A DNA stretch of 64,000 bases from Desulfonatronum thiosulfatophilum (lineage in GTDB: Bacteria; Desulfobacterota; Desulfovibrionia; Desulfovibrionales; Desulfonatronaceae). Position numbers and translations under genes: made by a program. Under the pieces are notes generated by a model. That model saw nothing but the letters and a program-made list of their open reading frames with translations. It had not been told where the DNA came from and made no database searches. This document shows, one piece after another, positions 63,794-64,000 of the stretch (position 1 is its first letter; the number at the start of each line of letters is the position of its first letter). The stretch is taken from positions 61,368 to 125,367 of the forward strand of contig NZ_FMXO01000015.1 of the NCBI RefSeq assembly GCF_900104215.1, in the 5' to 3' direction.

Positions 63794-64000
63794 ATGAAGG
63801 CGAAAAAGAAAAATTGTAATCAAGGCAACTTCCTCTATCCGGATTTGTTGAAACAACTCAATCCCCATCATTCTCTGCTTCAACTGGCTAAACAGATCCC
63901 TTGGCAGCACTTCGATGATGAGTTTACGGTTTACTACAGCGAGAAAGGGCGCCCAGCAAAACCAATCCGGCTCATGGTCGGGTTGATGATCCTCAAGCAA
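63794..64000 (+). mobile_element. IS5-like transposase, N-terminal part (cut by the right edge)
   Basis: An ATG at 63794 opens a frame of 69 codons to the edge. It contains LLKQLNPHHSLLQLAKQIPW and a YYSEKGRPAKPIRLMVGLMI segment, the N-terminal signature of IS5/IS1182-type DDE transposases. The catalytic domain lies beyond the window. The family call is good; the subgroup is unresolved. Confidence 0.85.

Noticed and set aside
63686..64000. 104-codon minus-strand frame at the right edge
   Set aside because: Antisense to the transposase frame starting at 63794, which carries the family signature.

Overview
The window looks like chromosomal DNA of a motile, lactate-using, sulfate-reducing deltaproteobacterium (Desulfobacterota), most likely in the Desulfovibrionales. 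The main clues are a 37-residue desulforedoxin, an LctP-type lactate permease, a DUF4911 protein next to a fliK-flgD-flgE block, Fe/Mn superoxide dismutase and hemerythrin for oxygen defence, and many sensory proteins. The genus is not established. No rRNA, tRNA or CRISPR array was recognised.

Layout. 0-8.5 kb: RNase J (cut by the left edge), PlsC acyltransferase, a FemAB-like acetyltransferase, AzlCD, a large unrecognised protein, TatD, and small secreted or DUF4911 proteins. 8.5-12.9 kb: fliK, flgD, flgE, closed by a strong terminator against convergent htpG. 15.4-26.8 kb: a signalling island with an HDOD-GAF-GGDEF-PilZ-like protein, a sensor kinase with five tandem PAS units, a GIY-YIG protein, a CheB-CheR-PAS fusion and a sigma-54 response regulator. 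27-33 kb: a Tat-type amidohydrolase, superoxide dismutase, a BON protein and lactate permease. 33.3-37.8 kb: a tight transketolase-ftsH-pcm operon. 38-43 kb: an envelope-stress cluster on the minus strand (DksA-type zinc finger fused to BON, YqjK-like, holin-III, CsbD, DUF883, AI-2E-type permease, a 24-residue membrane peptide, two DUF1328 proteins, a BON lipoprotein). 43.6-48.1 kb: a two-component pair bracketed by two paralogous small helical proteins, then desulforedoxin. 48.3-55.3 kb: a TolC-HlyD-RND efflux operon and an HPr-like/hemerythrin pair. 55.9-60.8 kb: a ferric-reductase-like flavoprotein, an SDR, a lone receiver and an AAA ATPase. 61-64 kb: a RAYT transposase with a truncated duplicate, a type IV pilin gene under a class I cyclic-di-GMP riboswitch, and the start of an IS transposase at the right edge.

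The most distinctive features are in the intergenic DNA. (1) An element of about 210 bp has long terminal inverted repeats around four hairpins. It occurs in four full copies and one internally deleted copy, plus fragments and decayed copies, and one hairpin shows a compensatory base-pair change. (2) Tracts of a 12-mer (AATCGAAATCGC and variants) lie in many gaps, several times as inverted pairs around another repeat. (3) An 80-bp inverted pair brackets the PAS-kinase/CheB-CheR segment. (4) REP-like palindromes flank the GIY-YIG gene. A RAYT-family transposase lies directly beside one decayed copy of element (1).

The two best candidates for undescribed biology are the hairpin element family and the locus at 43.5-48.1 kb. 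In that locus two paralogous proteins share a sigma-54-like upstream motif and flank a histidine kinase and a regulator whose receiver lacks the usual acidic pair.
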